DNA of 64,000 bases from Streptococcus oralis (GTDB lineage: Bacteria; Bacillota; Bacilli; Lactobacillales; Streptococcaceae). Positions 55,286 through 64,000 of this stretch are shown piece after piece (the stretch's first letter is position 1; each line of letters starts with the position of its first letter). Below the pieces are notes generated by a model. The model was not told the origin of the DNA. It worked only from the letters and a program-made list of their open reading frames with translations, and did no database searches. Location: NCBI RefSeq assembly GCF_022749195.1, contig NZ_CP094226.1, positions 1,514,001 to 1,578,000 of the forward strand. Direction: 5' to 3'. Made by a program: the position numbers and the translations under genes.

Positions 55286-56338
55286 TTACTTCAATTTGGA
55301 TAAGGCAGCTTTTAAGTAGGCTCCATCTCGAAGAGCAGCTCCAACTTTCCTAGCCTGTTCTGAAAGTTCCTTGTAATCTTGAAGTGTCAAATCATCTAGT
55401 ACTCTTTGGAGGTCGTGTAGAGAGTCAACTGCTAGACCACACTCTTTATCCAGAACAAAATGCGCAAGGGCAGACTCTCTCCAAACCACTAGAGGAAAGC
55501 CCGAAGCCAAATAAAGAGAGGCCTTGTGCGAATTGTTAAAGCGTAGATAGTTTCCGTAAGAACCTTGGCAGGTTTCTGAGCTGTCTCCGTCCCAGACCAA
55601 ACCAAAACTACCTTCAAGAGCAGCTGGGAGGTCATCCGGCATAAAGGAACCAAAGTAGGTGGTGTTTTTCAATGCACGACTTTCATCATAGCCCACTCCA
55701 TACAAGTTATAGGCTGGCTGGTCTGGCAAGTTATAAAGATAGCCTGACTTTGCAGGGTTCAAATTTCCAGCTACGATAATAGGCTGGTCTTTTTGGAGAT
55801 TTGGTTTTTCAGCAAAGTTTGGAATCAGGTAGTCAAAAATTTCCAAGCTAACCATTTTATCTGCTGGCACTCCTTGACCTACCAGAACTTTCTTCATGAT
55901 ATCGTTATGAACGATAATGCCATCCACTGACATCAAAGCTTTCTTTTCCTGGAAGTAATTGCGCACTTTATGACGGAATTTCACTTCCGAACCTGCTGCA
56001 TGACGCAAGGTTTCAATATCATGGATCAAAAGATAGAATTTTGCTCCTCTTTTTTGCGCCTGCTTGATGAGTTGTGAGATAAAAAATGTATGGTGGATAA
56101 TAGGGAACTGAATCACCAATTCATCTCCAACTCCCAACTGATCAAACACAGACTTGGTCGCACGATATTTGTGTTGTTGAGCTTTAAAGAAATTCATCTT
56201 ATACCAATTCTCAACCTTGAGCTCCAAGCCCTCATAACCCTCTGAGATTAGAATAGCTTCCACGTCATTTCGTGCCTTACTCCCTGCATTCTTTTCGTGT
56301 GCATTATGCAGAAATGAATCTTTCAGATAATATTTCAC
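55286..56338 (-). CDS. wefE: Galactofuranosyltransferase-like glycosyltransferase (WefE-like)
   Basis: A 350-residue cytosolic glycosyltransferase resembling the Gtf3/GT113 group, which includes the beta-1,6-galactofuranosyltransferase WefE of coaggregation-receptor clusters. Notable stretches are QFPIIHHTFFISQLIKQAQKRGAK, IHDIETLRH, the donor-site loop GLVWDGDSSETCQGSYGNYLRFNNSHKASLYLA, and GFPLVVWRESALAHFV. The start is GTG at 56338, preceded by GGGGAG; no good ATG is near. Its place beside glf, which makes UDP-galactofuranose, supports the substrate. The family call is good; linkage and symbol are inferences. Confidence 0.7.
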   Translation of the reverse strand: MKYYLKDSFLHNAHEKNAGSKARNDVEAILISEGYEGLELKVENWYKMNFFKAQQHKYRATKSVFDQLGVGDELVIQFPIIHHTFFISQLIKQAQKRGAKFYLLIHDIETLRHAAGSEVKFRHKVRNYFQEKKALMSVDGIIVHNDIMKKVLVGQGVPADKMVSLEIFDYLIPNFAEKPNLQKDQPIIVAGNLNPAKSGYLYNLPDQPAYNLYGVGYDESRALKNTTYFGSFMPDDLPAALEGSFGLVWDGDSSETCQGSYGNYLRFNNSHKASLYLASGFPLVVWRESALAHFVLDKECGLAVDSLHDLQRVLDDLTLQDYKELSEQARKVGAALRDGAYLKAALSKLK

Positions 56339-56365
56339 CTTTTCTCCCCTTTATCCGTGATGTTC

Positions 56366-57469
56366 TTAGATACTCCCTAGTTCTTCTTCTACCACATCCA
56401 ATGCACGTTCAACAGTCACGTGCATATCATAGTATTTATAATCTGCCAAGCGCCCACAGAAAATAACGCGCCCATTTTTCTCAGCTTCTGCTAGATACTG
56501 CTCATAAATAGCATTGTTTTTGGCATCATTGATTGGATAGTAAGGTTCATCTCCTCTTTTCCAATCTGCTGGATATTCACGAGTAATAACGGTCTTGGCT
56601 TGAGTCCCAAACTCAAAATGTTTGTGTTCGATGATTCGCGTATAGGGAATATCACGTTCAGTATAGTTGACTACAGCATTTCCTTGATAATTTTCTTGAT
56701 CCAAAATCTCATGCTCAAAACGGAGACTACGATACTCTAGTTCACCAAACTTGTAGTCAAAGAACTGATCAATCATCCCTGTGAAGACAATCTTAGTTGC
56801 TGAAGCCTCCAAGTTCTCCCGATCAGCAAAGAAATCTGTATTAAGCTCTACTTCGATTCCTTCCAACAACTTTTCGATGATGACATTGTAACCACCAATC
56901 GGAATTCCTTGGTAACGGTCATTGAAATAATTGTTATCATAGGTCAATCGAACAGGTAAACGCTTGATGATAAAGGGTGGTAGTTCAGTAGCAGAACGCC
57001 CCCATTGCTTTTCGGTGTAGCCCTTGATTAGCTTTTCATAGACATCCATACCAATCAACTTAATGGCTTGTTCCTCTAAGTTTTTAGGCTCAACATCTTG
57101 CATGTGTGTCGTCTGCTCAGCAATCTTGTCCTTGACTTCTTGGGGTGTCTTTGTCCCCCACAAAGCATAGAAAGTGTTCATATTGAAAGGCAGATTGTAA
57201 AGATGTCCTTGATAGTTGGCAATAGGAGAATTGATATAATTGTTAAACTCCGCAAACTGATTGACATATTCCCATACCTTTTTATTAGATGTATGGAAGA
57301 TATGAGCCCCATACTTGTGGACATTGATTCCTTCAACAGATTGGCAATAGATATTCCCACCAATATGTTCTCGTTTATCAATCACCTTCACCTTCTTGCC
57401 ACGTTTGTTAGCTTCGTAGGCAAAGATTGCACCTGACAAGCCAGCACCGACAATCAAATAATCGTACAT
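56366..57469 (-). CDS. glf: UDP-galactopyranose mutase
   Basis: A 367-residue flavoenzyme that converts UDP-galactopyranose to UDP-galactofuranose. The FAD-binding motif GAGLSGAIFAYEANKRGKKV starts near residue 8, followed by DKREHIGGNIY. KYGAHIFHTSNKKVWEYVN and the conserved YTRIIEHKHF segment are present, as is FCGRLADYKYYDMHVTVERAL at the end. Galactofuranose is absent from host glycans but common in commensal streptococcal polysaccharides. It lies between wzx and the galactofuranosyltransferase-like gene. Confidence 0.97.
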   Translation of the reverse strand: MYDYLIVGAGLSGAIFAYEANKRGKKVKVIDKREHIGGNIYCQSVEGINVHKYGAHIFHTSNKKVWEYVNQFAEFNNYINSPIANYQGHLYNLPFNMNTFYALWGTKTPQEVKDKIAEQTTHMQDVEPKNLEEQAIKLIGMDVYEKLIKGYTEKQWGRSATELPPFIIKRLPVRLTYDNNYFNDRYQGIPIGGYNVIIEKLLEGIEVELNTDFFADRENLEASATKIVFTGMIDQFFDYKFGELEYRSLRFEHEILDQENYQGNAVVNYTERDIPYTRIIEHKHFEFGTQAKTVITREYPADWKRGDEPYYPINDAKNNAIYEQYLAEAEKNGRVIFCGRLADYKYYDMHVTVERALDVVEEELGSI

Positions 57470-57478
57470 AAAATCTCC

Positions 57479-58891
57479 TTATTTCTTTAAAACACTTTTT
57501 AGTTCTTGAAAATCCAAGACACGTAAGACCAAAACCAAGCCACCGTAGACTAGGAAGCCAAGCAGAGAATAGATCAAGACATTCACAACAGATGAGAAGT
57601 GGATGAAAGCTTGTACAGAATACAAGGCGCCGTACATCAGGAGTGACGCTAGAAGTATTTTTAGCATAGACTGTAGAATCTTGACCTCTTTTAGATACGA
57701 ACGTGTAAAGTAGAGTTGGATCAGCCAGACCAAACCTTCTGTCGCAACAGATACGATCGACGCCCCAATATAGCCCAGAGGCGGGATTAAGAGGAGATTC
57801 AAGCCTACACTGAAAATAGCTGGAATAGTTGTTGACAGCATAAATTCACGATTCTTATTGTGAGGAATCAAGATTTGAATTCCCATGATATTGGTCCAGC
57901 CAATAAAGAACATTCTAAAGACCATGATGGCAATCGCATAGCGAGCATCTTGGAAGTCTTGCCCCAGGAAAAAATTGACAAAATCTTTGTTAACAATTAA
58001 AATCCCCGCAATCATCGGGAAGATAACCAAGTTATAAACCAGAAATGACATTTCATGTAGCTTGTTAACCGCCTTTTGATTGCCTGATGATAGGAGGTTG
58101 GAGACCCGAGGCAACATGACACTACCAAGCGACGTTACCAAGGTCAATAAAATATTCAATAATTTCAAGGCTTGATCATAGATCCCGACATCCTTGGTCG
58201 AAGACAAGGCACCCAACATGGTGCGATCTAGCGTGATGTAGAGTGAAATGGCAATCTGTGGCAGAAACAAGAGAATGACTGGTTTGATATGCTCTTTGGC
58301 ATAGGCTATATCCAAATGCGGCTTGCGAATGTGCTCCCGAGCAGGAAGCCACATACTCAACTGACCTAGTAGATCATAGGCAACCAAGAGGATGATATAC
58401 AAGTACAAGTCGGATGGTTTCTTAACAAATAGGAAAATCGAAACAACCCCTAGAAGTTTGACCATTGTGTTACGAGCTGTGATTTTTTTGAAATCTTCTA
58501 ACCCTTGAAAAAGCCAAGAAATATCAAAACCACGAGACAGCAAACTAAAGCCAAGTATATAGGCAATTGGATTGTTCATCAACGGCACAAGCAAGCAGAC
58601 AACTATATAAAGCGTAACCGCTAAACAGGTTGAAAGGACTTGTAAACTGTAAATACCCCAGAAGGTCTTTTCGATTTCCTTACGATGGCCGGAAATTTCC
58701 TTTGTCCCATAATTGGCCACCCCAAGTGTCGCTAAGAGTATAAAGTAAGTTACTATTGAGTTGTAGTACCCATAGGAACCTAAGTCATTGGATGAGAAAA
58801 CCCGAGTAATATAGGGTGTAGTAATGACTGGTAAAACGATTACTAACAGCTGATAAGAAAGATTATATAAATAATTTTTTAATACTTTCAC
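57479..58891 (-). CDS. wzx: Polysaccharide repeat-unit flippase
   Basis: A 470-residue membrane protein with about 12-14 hydrophobic segments of the MATE/MOP-type polysaccharide exporter family. It opens with KVLKNYLYNLSYQLLVIVLPVITTPYITRVFSS, typical of Wzx. It should move lipid-linked repeat units across the membrane. It overlaps wzy by 4 bases and is followed by glf. Substrate specificity cannot be read from sequence. Confidence 0.92.
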   Translation of the reverse strand: MKVLKNYLYNLSYQLLVIVLPVITTPYITRVFSSNDLGSYGYYNSIVTYFILLATLGVANYGTKEISGHRKEIEKTFWGIYSLQVLSTCLAVTLYIVVCLLVPLMNNPIAYILGFSLLSRGFDISWLFQGLEDFKKITARNTMVKLLGVVSIFLFVKKPSDLYLYIILLVAYDLLGQLSMWLPAREHIRKPHLDIAYAKEHIKPVILLFLPQIAISLYITLDRTMLGALSSTKDVGIYDQALKLLNILLTLVTSLGSVMLPRVSNLLSSGNQKAVNKLHEMSFLVYNLVIFPMIAGILIVNKDFVNFFLGQDFQDARYAIAIMVFRMFFIGWTNIMGIQILIPHNKNREFMLSTTIPAIFSVGLNLLLIPPLGYIGASIVSVATEGLVWLIQLYFTRSYLKEVKILQSMLKILLASLLMYGALYSVQAFIHFSSVVNVLIYSLLGFLVYGGLVLVLRVLDFQELKSVLKK

Positions 58892-60048
58892 AAGGAGTTC
58901 CTCGTTGTAGATTTCTTCGATTCAAATTCAATAACTGGCAAGGTTGCAAATAGAGTAAACATAAAAATATTATAAGACGGGCGAACCCAGAAGGCCTCAA
59001 ACATACAGTTGACTGCTATTAAGGATAAGGCCGTCAATAGCAAATAATTCTTTTTGCGATAAAGTGACCAAGACCTAACTATGTATAACACGACCAATAA
59101 GAGAACTGGAATCATCCCATAGGTAAAGAGCATCTGAACGTAGGAAGAGTCTACATAGTCGTAGCTCAAAACGGATTCTGTACGCCCCCCATAACCGACA
59201 AATGATATGCCCCGAGTCCCAAACCACTGCACTGCATATTTTTTTAGTGCCTCATGTCCTAGGTGTAATCTCATACTAAAAAAATTGTTTAGAGCCACAT
59301 ACATTGGATGAGACCAGGTAAATTTAGAAGAGAGATAAATCATTACTGAAGACGCTATACCAGCCGATAAAGGAAGTAAAGCAAAAAGCCGTCGCTTTTT
59401 ATCATTTCGGAAATAAAAGTACAGAAAAATGAGCGCCATTACAGTAATAGAAGCGGCATTAAGCCTCGCATCGCAATATCGAATAATGAAATAAGCCAGA
59501 CCAAATCCTAAGGCAGTCCGTAAAATAATGAATTTCTTTCTAAAGATATACGATATAGCTGTATATAGATAAAAACAGTGAGAAGCAAAATCAGTTGGAT
59601 AAATAAAGCCAAATGAATTTCGAACAACGACTCCCGCAGATCGTGATTGGACAAATTGCAAGTTTGGAATAGCACCAATCACGGCCAAGAGCACTATCAA
59701 TACAATAAAAAACAAGGCTACAACAGAGTATATTTTAAGTACACTTTCCATCTCAGCCTTGTAAAGAAAGACAAGCAGAAACATATACATCAATGCATTA
59801 AGGTTCCCAGTCTTATAGTAAACCATGCCCCCAGCAAAAAGAAGAATTGGTGCAAAGATGAGATAGCTTATAGAGTAGTGATAAATATAAGCAAATCGCA
59901 TAGCAAGTAACAGGACCGCAAAAAAAGGAACTACATTAGGAATATTAGGTAAAACAGGAGCTATCATAGACGTATTGATCATATCTATGGAGACAACCAC
60001 TATTAAAACTGCTGCAATTAGCAATTTATCACGTTCTAACTTTAACAT
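58888..60048 (-). CDS. wzy: Polysaccharide polymerase
   Basis: A 386-residue membrane protein with about 10-11 hydrophobic segments and a large loop (about residues 245-300, KFTWSHPMYVALNNFFSMRLHLGHEAL), the layout of Wzy O-antigen/capsule polymerases. Such proteins have low sequence identity, so the call rests on topology plus position next to wzx and glycosyltransferases. It would join repeat units at the outer face of the membrane. Its stop codon overlaps the wzx start by 4 bases. Confidence 0.85.
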   Translation of the reverse strand: MLKLERDKLLIAAVLIVVVSIDMINTSMIAPVLPNIPNVVPFFAVLLLAMRFAYIYHYSISYLIFAPILLFAGGMVYYKTGNLNALMYMFLLVFLYKAEMESVLKIYSVVALFFIVLIVLLAVIGAIPNLQFVQSRSAGVVVRNSFGFIYPTDFASHCFYLYTAISYIFRKKFIILRTALGFGLAYFIIRYCDARLNAASITVMALIFLYFYFRNDKKRRLFALLPLSAGIASSVMIYLSSKFTWSHPMYVALNNFFSMRLHLGHEALKKYAVQWFGTRGISFVGYGGRTESVLSYDYVDSSYVQMLFTYGMIPVLLLVVLYIVRSWSLYRKKNYLLLTALSLIAVNCMFEAFWVRPSYNIFMFTLFATLPVIEFESKKSTTRNSL

Positions 60049-60086
60049 TTTCTTTTTCCTTTTCTTCTTTCATCCCTAACTCTTAC

Positions 60087-61052
60087 TTAGGATTTTTTTA
60101 ACTTTTTAAATTGATAATAGAGCCGCGGATACTTAGTAATTAAAACATAGAGGATCCTACGTTTCTTGCTAACTCTAGAATTCTTCAAAACAAGTGGCAA
60201 ATAAGGCCTGGTTTTCTCCTGAAGTCTCTTGAATTCTGCTGGATTTCCATCCTGAATCATGGTAAAAATAAGAAGACTTCCTGTAAAGAAGCGTGAAATG
60301 ATGGCTTCTTGGAGTTCTGAACTCTCAGGATAGGTTGCATTGACAACCTCTTTTAAATGATCGATCGCTTCATAAAACTCGTATTGTTTAGGTGTGAAAG
60401 CCGAAGCAGTAATGCTACCAGGTCTGTGGTAATAATGGTAAATCGGAAGATGAAACAAGGCCACGGATTGGGCATGGTTGAGATGCTCACTGATGACATA
60501 GAGGTCTTCGTAGATGCGTCCCTTGGGAAAGGGAGCTTTCTCAAGAAGTTCTTTCCGATAGAGTTTCCCACAAGCAGAGACCGTTACAAGGTCTCCATAA
60601 AGCATCTCAGTCAGAGCCTTTGCCTTGTCATAGACCTTAACTTGGTCTAAATCAAGCTGACCCAAGTGAAAATTTTGAAAACGATGATAGTGAGCTGTTG
60701 GCTCTACTTTGCCACTTACCATATCTGCTTGGGTACGACTTTGTAGCTCTGCTAGCAGTTCCAAGGCGCAGGGTTCCAGATAGTCGTCTGGATCTAGGAA
60801 AGTAATCCAGTCGCCCTTGGCTTTCAAGACCCCATAGTTCCGAGCATCAGACAAACCACCGTTGACCTTATGGTAGCTAGTCACCCAATCATATTGCTGG
60901 GCATACTGGTCACACAAGTGTCCTGAGCCATCACTCGAGCCGTCATCAATCAAGAGGACTTCCATATCCTTGTAAGTCTGATGTTCCAAACTCTCCATGG
61001 CATAATGAAGGTAGTCCTCCACATTATAAACAGGCACAATTACCGAAATCAT
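60087..61052 (-). CDS. GT2-family glycosyltransferase
   Basis: A 321-residue inverting glycosyltransferase of family 2. It opens with SVIVPVYNVEDYLHYAMESLEHQ, has LLIDDGSSDGSG for nucleotide binding, GGLSDARNYGVLKAKGDW, and the metal-binding FLDPDDYLEP. A lysine-rich end (YYQFKKLKK) suggests membrane association. It adds one sugar of the repeat unit on the cytoplasmic side; donor and linkage are unknown. It lies between the Stealth gene and wzy, the place of wefD in known receptor-polysaccharide clusters. Confidence 0.85.
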   Translation of the reverse strand: MISVIVPVYNVEDYLHYAMESLEHQTYKDMEVLLIDDGSSDGSGHLCDQYAQQYDWVTSYHKVNGGLSDARNYGVLKAKGDWITFLDPDDYLEPCALELLAELQSRTQADMVSGKVEPTAHYHRFQNFHLGQLDLDQVKVYDKAKALTEMLYGDLVTVSACGKLYRKELLEKAPFPKGRIYEDLYVISEHLNHAQSVALFHLPIYHYYHRPGSITASAFTPKQYEFYEAIDHLKEVVNATYPESSELQEAIISRFFTGSLLIFTMIQDGNPAEFKRLQEKTRPYLPLVLKNSRVSKKRRILYVLITKYPRLYYQFKKLKKS

Positions 61053-61086
61053 ATTTTCTTTTCTTTCTCTTACTTAGTTTTACAGT

Positions 61087-62085
61087 TTAAATCTCAAATG
61101 AGCTTCTATCTGGAAGCAGTTGATCCATAGCCTTGATAAAGTCTGTCATCACCTGCTCCTCGTCTTGAATGTTAAATCCATCATTGATACACATAATTTG
61201 GTATTTGCCAGAATTTAGTATCTTCCAAAAATCTGGTCCGGCATTATCCAAAGAAAAGAGTCCCCCCAACTTAGGATTTCCGACAGCGTATTGACCACTG
61301 GCAATCTGCCAATACTTAAAGAGCCAAACATTGGTATCAGAAGGATTTCTAAAGCGACTAGCCGAGGTTCTTTCCAAGACAGCTTTTTCCTTTTCCCATA
61401 CCAAGTTCATCGTTGATCTTAGTAGAGGATAGGGCAGATGACTCTCCCAGAAACCACAGATAAACTGACTATTTCTGTATAGTAGCGACTTAACGATACT
61501 TTTTAATCCCTGCTTTGGATCAAAGAATTGGCCATTCTTCAAAATTTCATTTCGACTGAAATAGCTAGTGACAATCTCCATGTCATTTATCTGAAAATTC
61601 CCCGTTCCATATCGCTCAGGAATAATCGGTGAAAGAGCCGTATTATATTTGGGTAAACCATCCTCTGAGAAAAAATCTGTCGGCTCGACTGGAGCTGTCA
61701 AATACATATCGTCATTAAAAAAAACAAAATGCTCTGAGAGACCAGGGATTCGATGGATGTTACTTTCGATAGGATTGGCAGAAAAAACTGGTAGGTAGTC
61801 ATTACAGATAATCTCTGTATGATCTACCAACACCAATTTATCACTGTTTAACTCTAACCAGCTTGGCTTTTGCTGGTCGGTCACGAGGTAGACCTTATTA
61901 ACCCAAGGAGCAAATTTTTCAACTCCTCTAAACCAATATTTAAAGGTCCCCCATTCTCGGTAAGCCTTGACTGAATTCATACTCTGTTTAGAAGTATTAA
62001 CCGATCCATCATAGCTTGATTTTTTTTCTTGCCACACAGGATCATTCCCATCAACCCAAGTAACAACAAAATCTATTTTATTCAT
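61087..62085 (-). CDS. Stealth-family sugar-1-phosphate transferase
   Basis: A 332-residue Stealth protein related to GlcNAc-1-phosphotransferase. Conserved regions are CR1 ([19 protein letters not shown]), CR2 ([16 protein letters not shown]), a CR3-like segment ([11 protein letters not shown]) and CR4 ([11 protein letters not shown]). These enzymes transfer hexose-1-phosphate and create phosphodiester bonds in polysaccharides; WefC of oral streptococci does so with GalNAc-1-phosphate. The repeat unit here is therefore predicted to contain a phosphodiester. It starts 2 bases after the GT4 gene's stop codon. Confidence 0.9.
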   Translation of the reverse strand: MNKIDFVVTWVDGNDPVWQEKKSSYDGSVNTSKQSMNSVKAYREWGTFKYWFRGVEKFAPWVNKVYLVTDQQKPSWLELNSDKLVLVDHTEIICNDYLPVFSANPIESNIHRIPGLSEHFVFFNDDMYLTAPVEPTDFFSEDGLPKYNTALSPIIPERYGTGNFQINDMEIVTSYFSRNEILKNGQFFDPKQGLKSIVKSLLYRNSQFICGFWESHLPYPLLRSTMNLVWEKEKAVLERTSASRFRNPSDTNVWLFKYWQIASGQYAVGNPKLGGLFSLDNAGPDFWKILNSGKYQIMCINDGFNIQDEEQVMTDFIKAMDQLLPDRSSFEI

Positions 62086-62087
62086 AA

Positions 62088-63245
62088 CTAATCTTTTCTA
62101 TCTGTTTTATACAACTCCGAAAAGTTCTTGATGTAACTCTCCAAAGAAAACAGCTCTTTTTGTCTCTGATATCCTACTTGCCCAAATTTTTCTCTTTTTT
62201 CAGAACTATCTAGTAAGAGAGAAATGGCATTAGAAAGTTCTTGAGGACGGTTTGGTTTGACTAAGCAACCACTTTTGTCATCTACTACCATTTCAGCTAT
62301 TCCCCCATTGTTATAACCAACAACTGGTTTTGAACAAGCCATGGCTTCTAGGACTACTGTAGGTAGGGAATCAGGTTTTATACTTGGTAAGACAAAGATA
62401 TCAAACATATTATAAAGTTCAGAAGTCTTATCGTAGTAATCAATACGATGAATTTGTGACACAACAGATGAAGAAGCTATTCTCTTATCTAGTTCTTCTA
62501 AGCGCCATTCTTCACCAGGAAAAACACCTCCAGCTAGGAAAGCCACCGCTTGCTCATTCTTTTCCAAAAGTGGCTCGACTGCTTCTATGAAATCATTTTG
62601 TCCTTTGATAGCATTGACCCGACCAATCATGCCAATCACAAGTGCATCTTGCGCAATGTCAAATTTTTCACGAATAGAAGACGCATCCATTGGATAATAG
62701 ACAGTATTGTCGACACCGTTATAAATCACTTCCACTTGGCTATCTTTGATAAAAGGAGACTGCTTGATATGATTAGCGACCGCTTGGGACACCGTCACAA
62801 TCTTGTCTGCATATCGTCCCATGAGCATATTGATAAAGTCAGAAATAGCTTTGGGTTTGACGATAATCTCATGAACATGCCAAATCAAAGGCAGCTTGAG
62901 CTTGCGTTTCAAATAGATGCCCTCCAAAACAGCCGCTGTATTATTGTGAACCATATCTATATTGTGTTGTCGAGCATAGAGGGCGATTTGCTTAGCATAG
63001 AAATTATAAGAGCGAATATAGTCGGCAATGCCTTTAGGATTAAAGTATTTTCTACGTAAAATCGGATAATCCAACACACTGACCTGAGCCCCAACTTGAC
63101 GCAAGGCCTCGACTAAAACACCATCATTTGGCAGGATGACATGAGCTTCAAATTCTTTGGAATCCAATCCTTTGATCAATTCCAATAAGACCTTATCTGC
63201 TCCATACATTTCTGCACCAGCATGCAAGTATAAAATCCGTTTCAT
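62088..63245 (-). CDS. GT4-family glycosyltransferase
   Basis: A 385-residue retaining glycosyltransferase of the GT-B fold, family 4. The amino domain begins [26 protein letters not shown]. The carboxyl domain has [20 protein letters not shown] and the donor-binding segment [26 protein letters not shown] with paired glutamates. It follows wchF by 3 bases, so it probably adds the third sugar of the repeat unit. Donor and linkage cannot be assigned by eye. Confidence 0.87.
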   Translation of the reverse strand: MKRILYLHAGAEMYGADKVLLELIKGLDSKEFEAHVILPNDGVLVEALRQVGAQVSVLDYPILRRKYFNPKGIADYIRSYNFYAKQIALYARQHNIDMVHNNTAAVLEGIYLKRKLKLPLIWHVHEIIVKPKAISDFINMLMGRYADKIVTVSQAVANHIKQSPFIKDSQVEVIYNGVDNTVYYPMDASSIREKFDIAQDALVIGMIGRVNAIKGQNDFIEAVEPLLEKNEQAVAFLAGGVFPGEEWRLEELDKRIASSSVVSQIHRIDYYDKTSELYNMFDIFVLPSIKPDSLPTVVLEAMACSKPVVGYNNGGIAEMVVDDKSGCLVKPNRPQELSNAISLLLDSSEKREKFGQVGYQRQKELFSLESYIKNFSELYKTDRKD

Positions 63246-63248
63246 TCC

Positions 63249-64000
63249 CTATCCTTTAAACACTTCTTCATAATCTGACACAATCTTTTCCCATGTGAAA
63301 GCTGAGAGGATTCTTTGACTTGACTTGAAATCCAAGTCAGTTATTGCTGCCTGATCAAATCCTTCTACTTCCTCAATGACACGAGTCAACTCATCTTTTT
63401 TCCAATAAATGGCCCCGTCTTCACCAACCTCACGGTTAAAGCCAACATCTAGCAACAAATTTAGTTTTGTGGATGCTAGGGCTTCCAGTAGAGAAGGGTT
63501 GGTCCCTCCAACCTCATGCCCATGGAAATAGGCAAAGGCATTTTCGCGAATGTACTTGAGCAACTCTTGGTCATAGACAGTCCCGACAAATTTGACCCTA
63601 GGATCTTTATCAAAACCAGTATCTTGTAACAACTGATCGTAAAATTTATTCTGCTCCACATTTGTGATGAGAACAAAGTCCTTTTTGGACTTGGACTTGA
63701 TAAATTCACGAATCATGGCTTCGTAGTTATTTTCAGGAACAAATCGTCCCACTACTAGATAATAGCCATTTTCGCTAACTCCTTTTTCCTGATACCAATT
63801 CCGAACTTTGGCATCTTCTGCTTTCAGGATTGAAGGAGCTGTATCTGTCCCATAGGCAATATAAGTGGTCTTTGGTTGGTACTGCTTATAATCCTCTTGG
63901 ATATATTGTTCGATATTTTTGCTGTCACAGACCAGTAAATCTGCATGTTTGACCATGAGCTGCTCTGAAAATTTCCAATACTTACGAACTGGCAGGCTCC
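63249..64000 (-). CDS. wchF: WchF-type rhamnosyltransferase, 3' part (partial)
   Basis: The frame is open to the right edge (it continues as SLPVRKYWKFSEQL before an internal Met at 63956), so the 5' end lies outside the window. About 250 residues are seen, covering the carboxyl half of a GT-B enzyme: HADLLVCDSKNIEQYI, VVGRFVPENNYEAMI, FHGHEVGGTNPSLLEALAS and EVGEDGAIYW. This closely matches, from memory, the WchF/Cps2T rhamnosyltransferases, which add L-rhamnose to lipid-linked glucose as the second sugar. The dTDP-rhamnose genes at the operon end support it. Confidence 0.8.
   Translation of the reverse strand, partial: SLPVRKYWKFSEQLMVKHADLLVCDSKNIEQYIQEDYKQYQPKTTYIAYGTDTAPSILKAEDAKVRNWYQEKGVSENGYYLVVGRFVPENNYEAMIREFIKSKSKKDFVLITNVEQNKFYDQLLQDTGFDKDPRVKFVGTVYDQELLKYIRENAFAYFHGHEVGGTNPSLLEALASTKLNLLLDVGFNREVGEDGAIYWKKDELTRVIEEVEGFDQAAITDLDFKSSQRILSAFTWEKIVSDYEEVFKG

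Noticed and set aside
63249..63956. Treating the last gene as complete from the Met at 63956
   Set aside because: The frame stays open to the window edge, and the residues before that Met match the WchF family. There is no ribosome-binding site before it, so it is a partial gene.

Overview
The window looks like chromosomal DNA of a mitis-group Streptococcus, most likely S. oralis or S. mitis and not S. pneumoniae. The backbone follows the gene order I recall from pneumococcus: acpP-fabH-fabT-fabM / lysC-DUF956-serS, liaFSR beside the mevalonate genes, a choline-binding protein beside ritR-gnd-mapZ, then rnpB-gpsB-ypsA-recU-pbp1A, a GH101 glycosidase and a polysaccharide locus. PBP1A carries NTGY where penicillin-susceptible pneumococci have TSQF. 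The polysaccharide genes (wchF, glf, a galactofuranosyltransferase-like gene, a Stealth phosphotransferase, rmlACB and rmlD) resemble commensal coaggregation-receptor polysaccharide clusters. No tRNA, insertion sequence, phage gene or CRISPR array was seen.

Layout. 1-10 kb: fatty-acid synthesis genes on the minus strand (acpP is cut by the window edge), divergent lysC-DUF956, serS behind a serine T-box, a TDT-family transporter, an acyl-CoA dehydrogenase/AhpD-like pair, and an alanine/glycine symporter behind a glycine riboswitch with its own terminator. 10-20 kb: mutS2, cvpA and zapA on the minus strand, divergent rnhC-lepB, recD2, then trigger factor. 19-32 kb: an AlkD-like gene downstream of liaFSR, the overlapping mevalonate operon mvaK1-mvaD-mvaK2-fni, one choline-binding protein, ritR, gnd, mapZ and a 23S rRNA methyltransferase. 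32-36 kb: rnpB, gpsB, ypsA, then recU-pbp1A.

36.5-51.4 kb holds the most striking content: two very large LPXTG-anchored surface enzymes encoded side by side on the minus strand. The upstream one has a trypsin-like protease domain (H178/D235/S306) in front of a complete GH101 endo-alpha-N-acetylgalactosaminidase (D1028/E1060). The downstream one carries a lacto-N-biosidase-like GH20 domain (D700-E701) and a GH84 domain (D1519-D1520) with several discoidin-like modules. Both have YSIRK signal peptides and wall-proximal tails built from the same 17-residue module, and their leaders are similar. A perfect-consensus CcpA cre site lies before the GH101 gene. I read the pair as a carbon-regulated surface system for dismantling mucin-type glycoproteins.

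51.8-64 kb: rmlD on the plus strand converges on a minus-strand polysaccharide operon that runs in from the right edge: wchF (partial), GT4, Stealth, GT2, wzy, wzx, glf, galactofuranosyltransferase, rmlA, rmlC, rmlB. The predicted repeat unit is assembled by the Wzx/Wzy route and contains rhamnose, galactofuranose and a phosphodiester-linked sugar.

Family names come from motif recognition and recall, without database searches. Residue positions given as exact were counted from the translated sequence; other domain limits are approximate.
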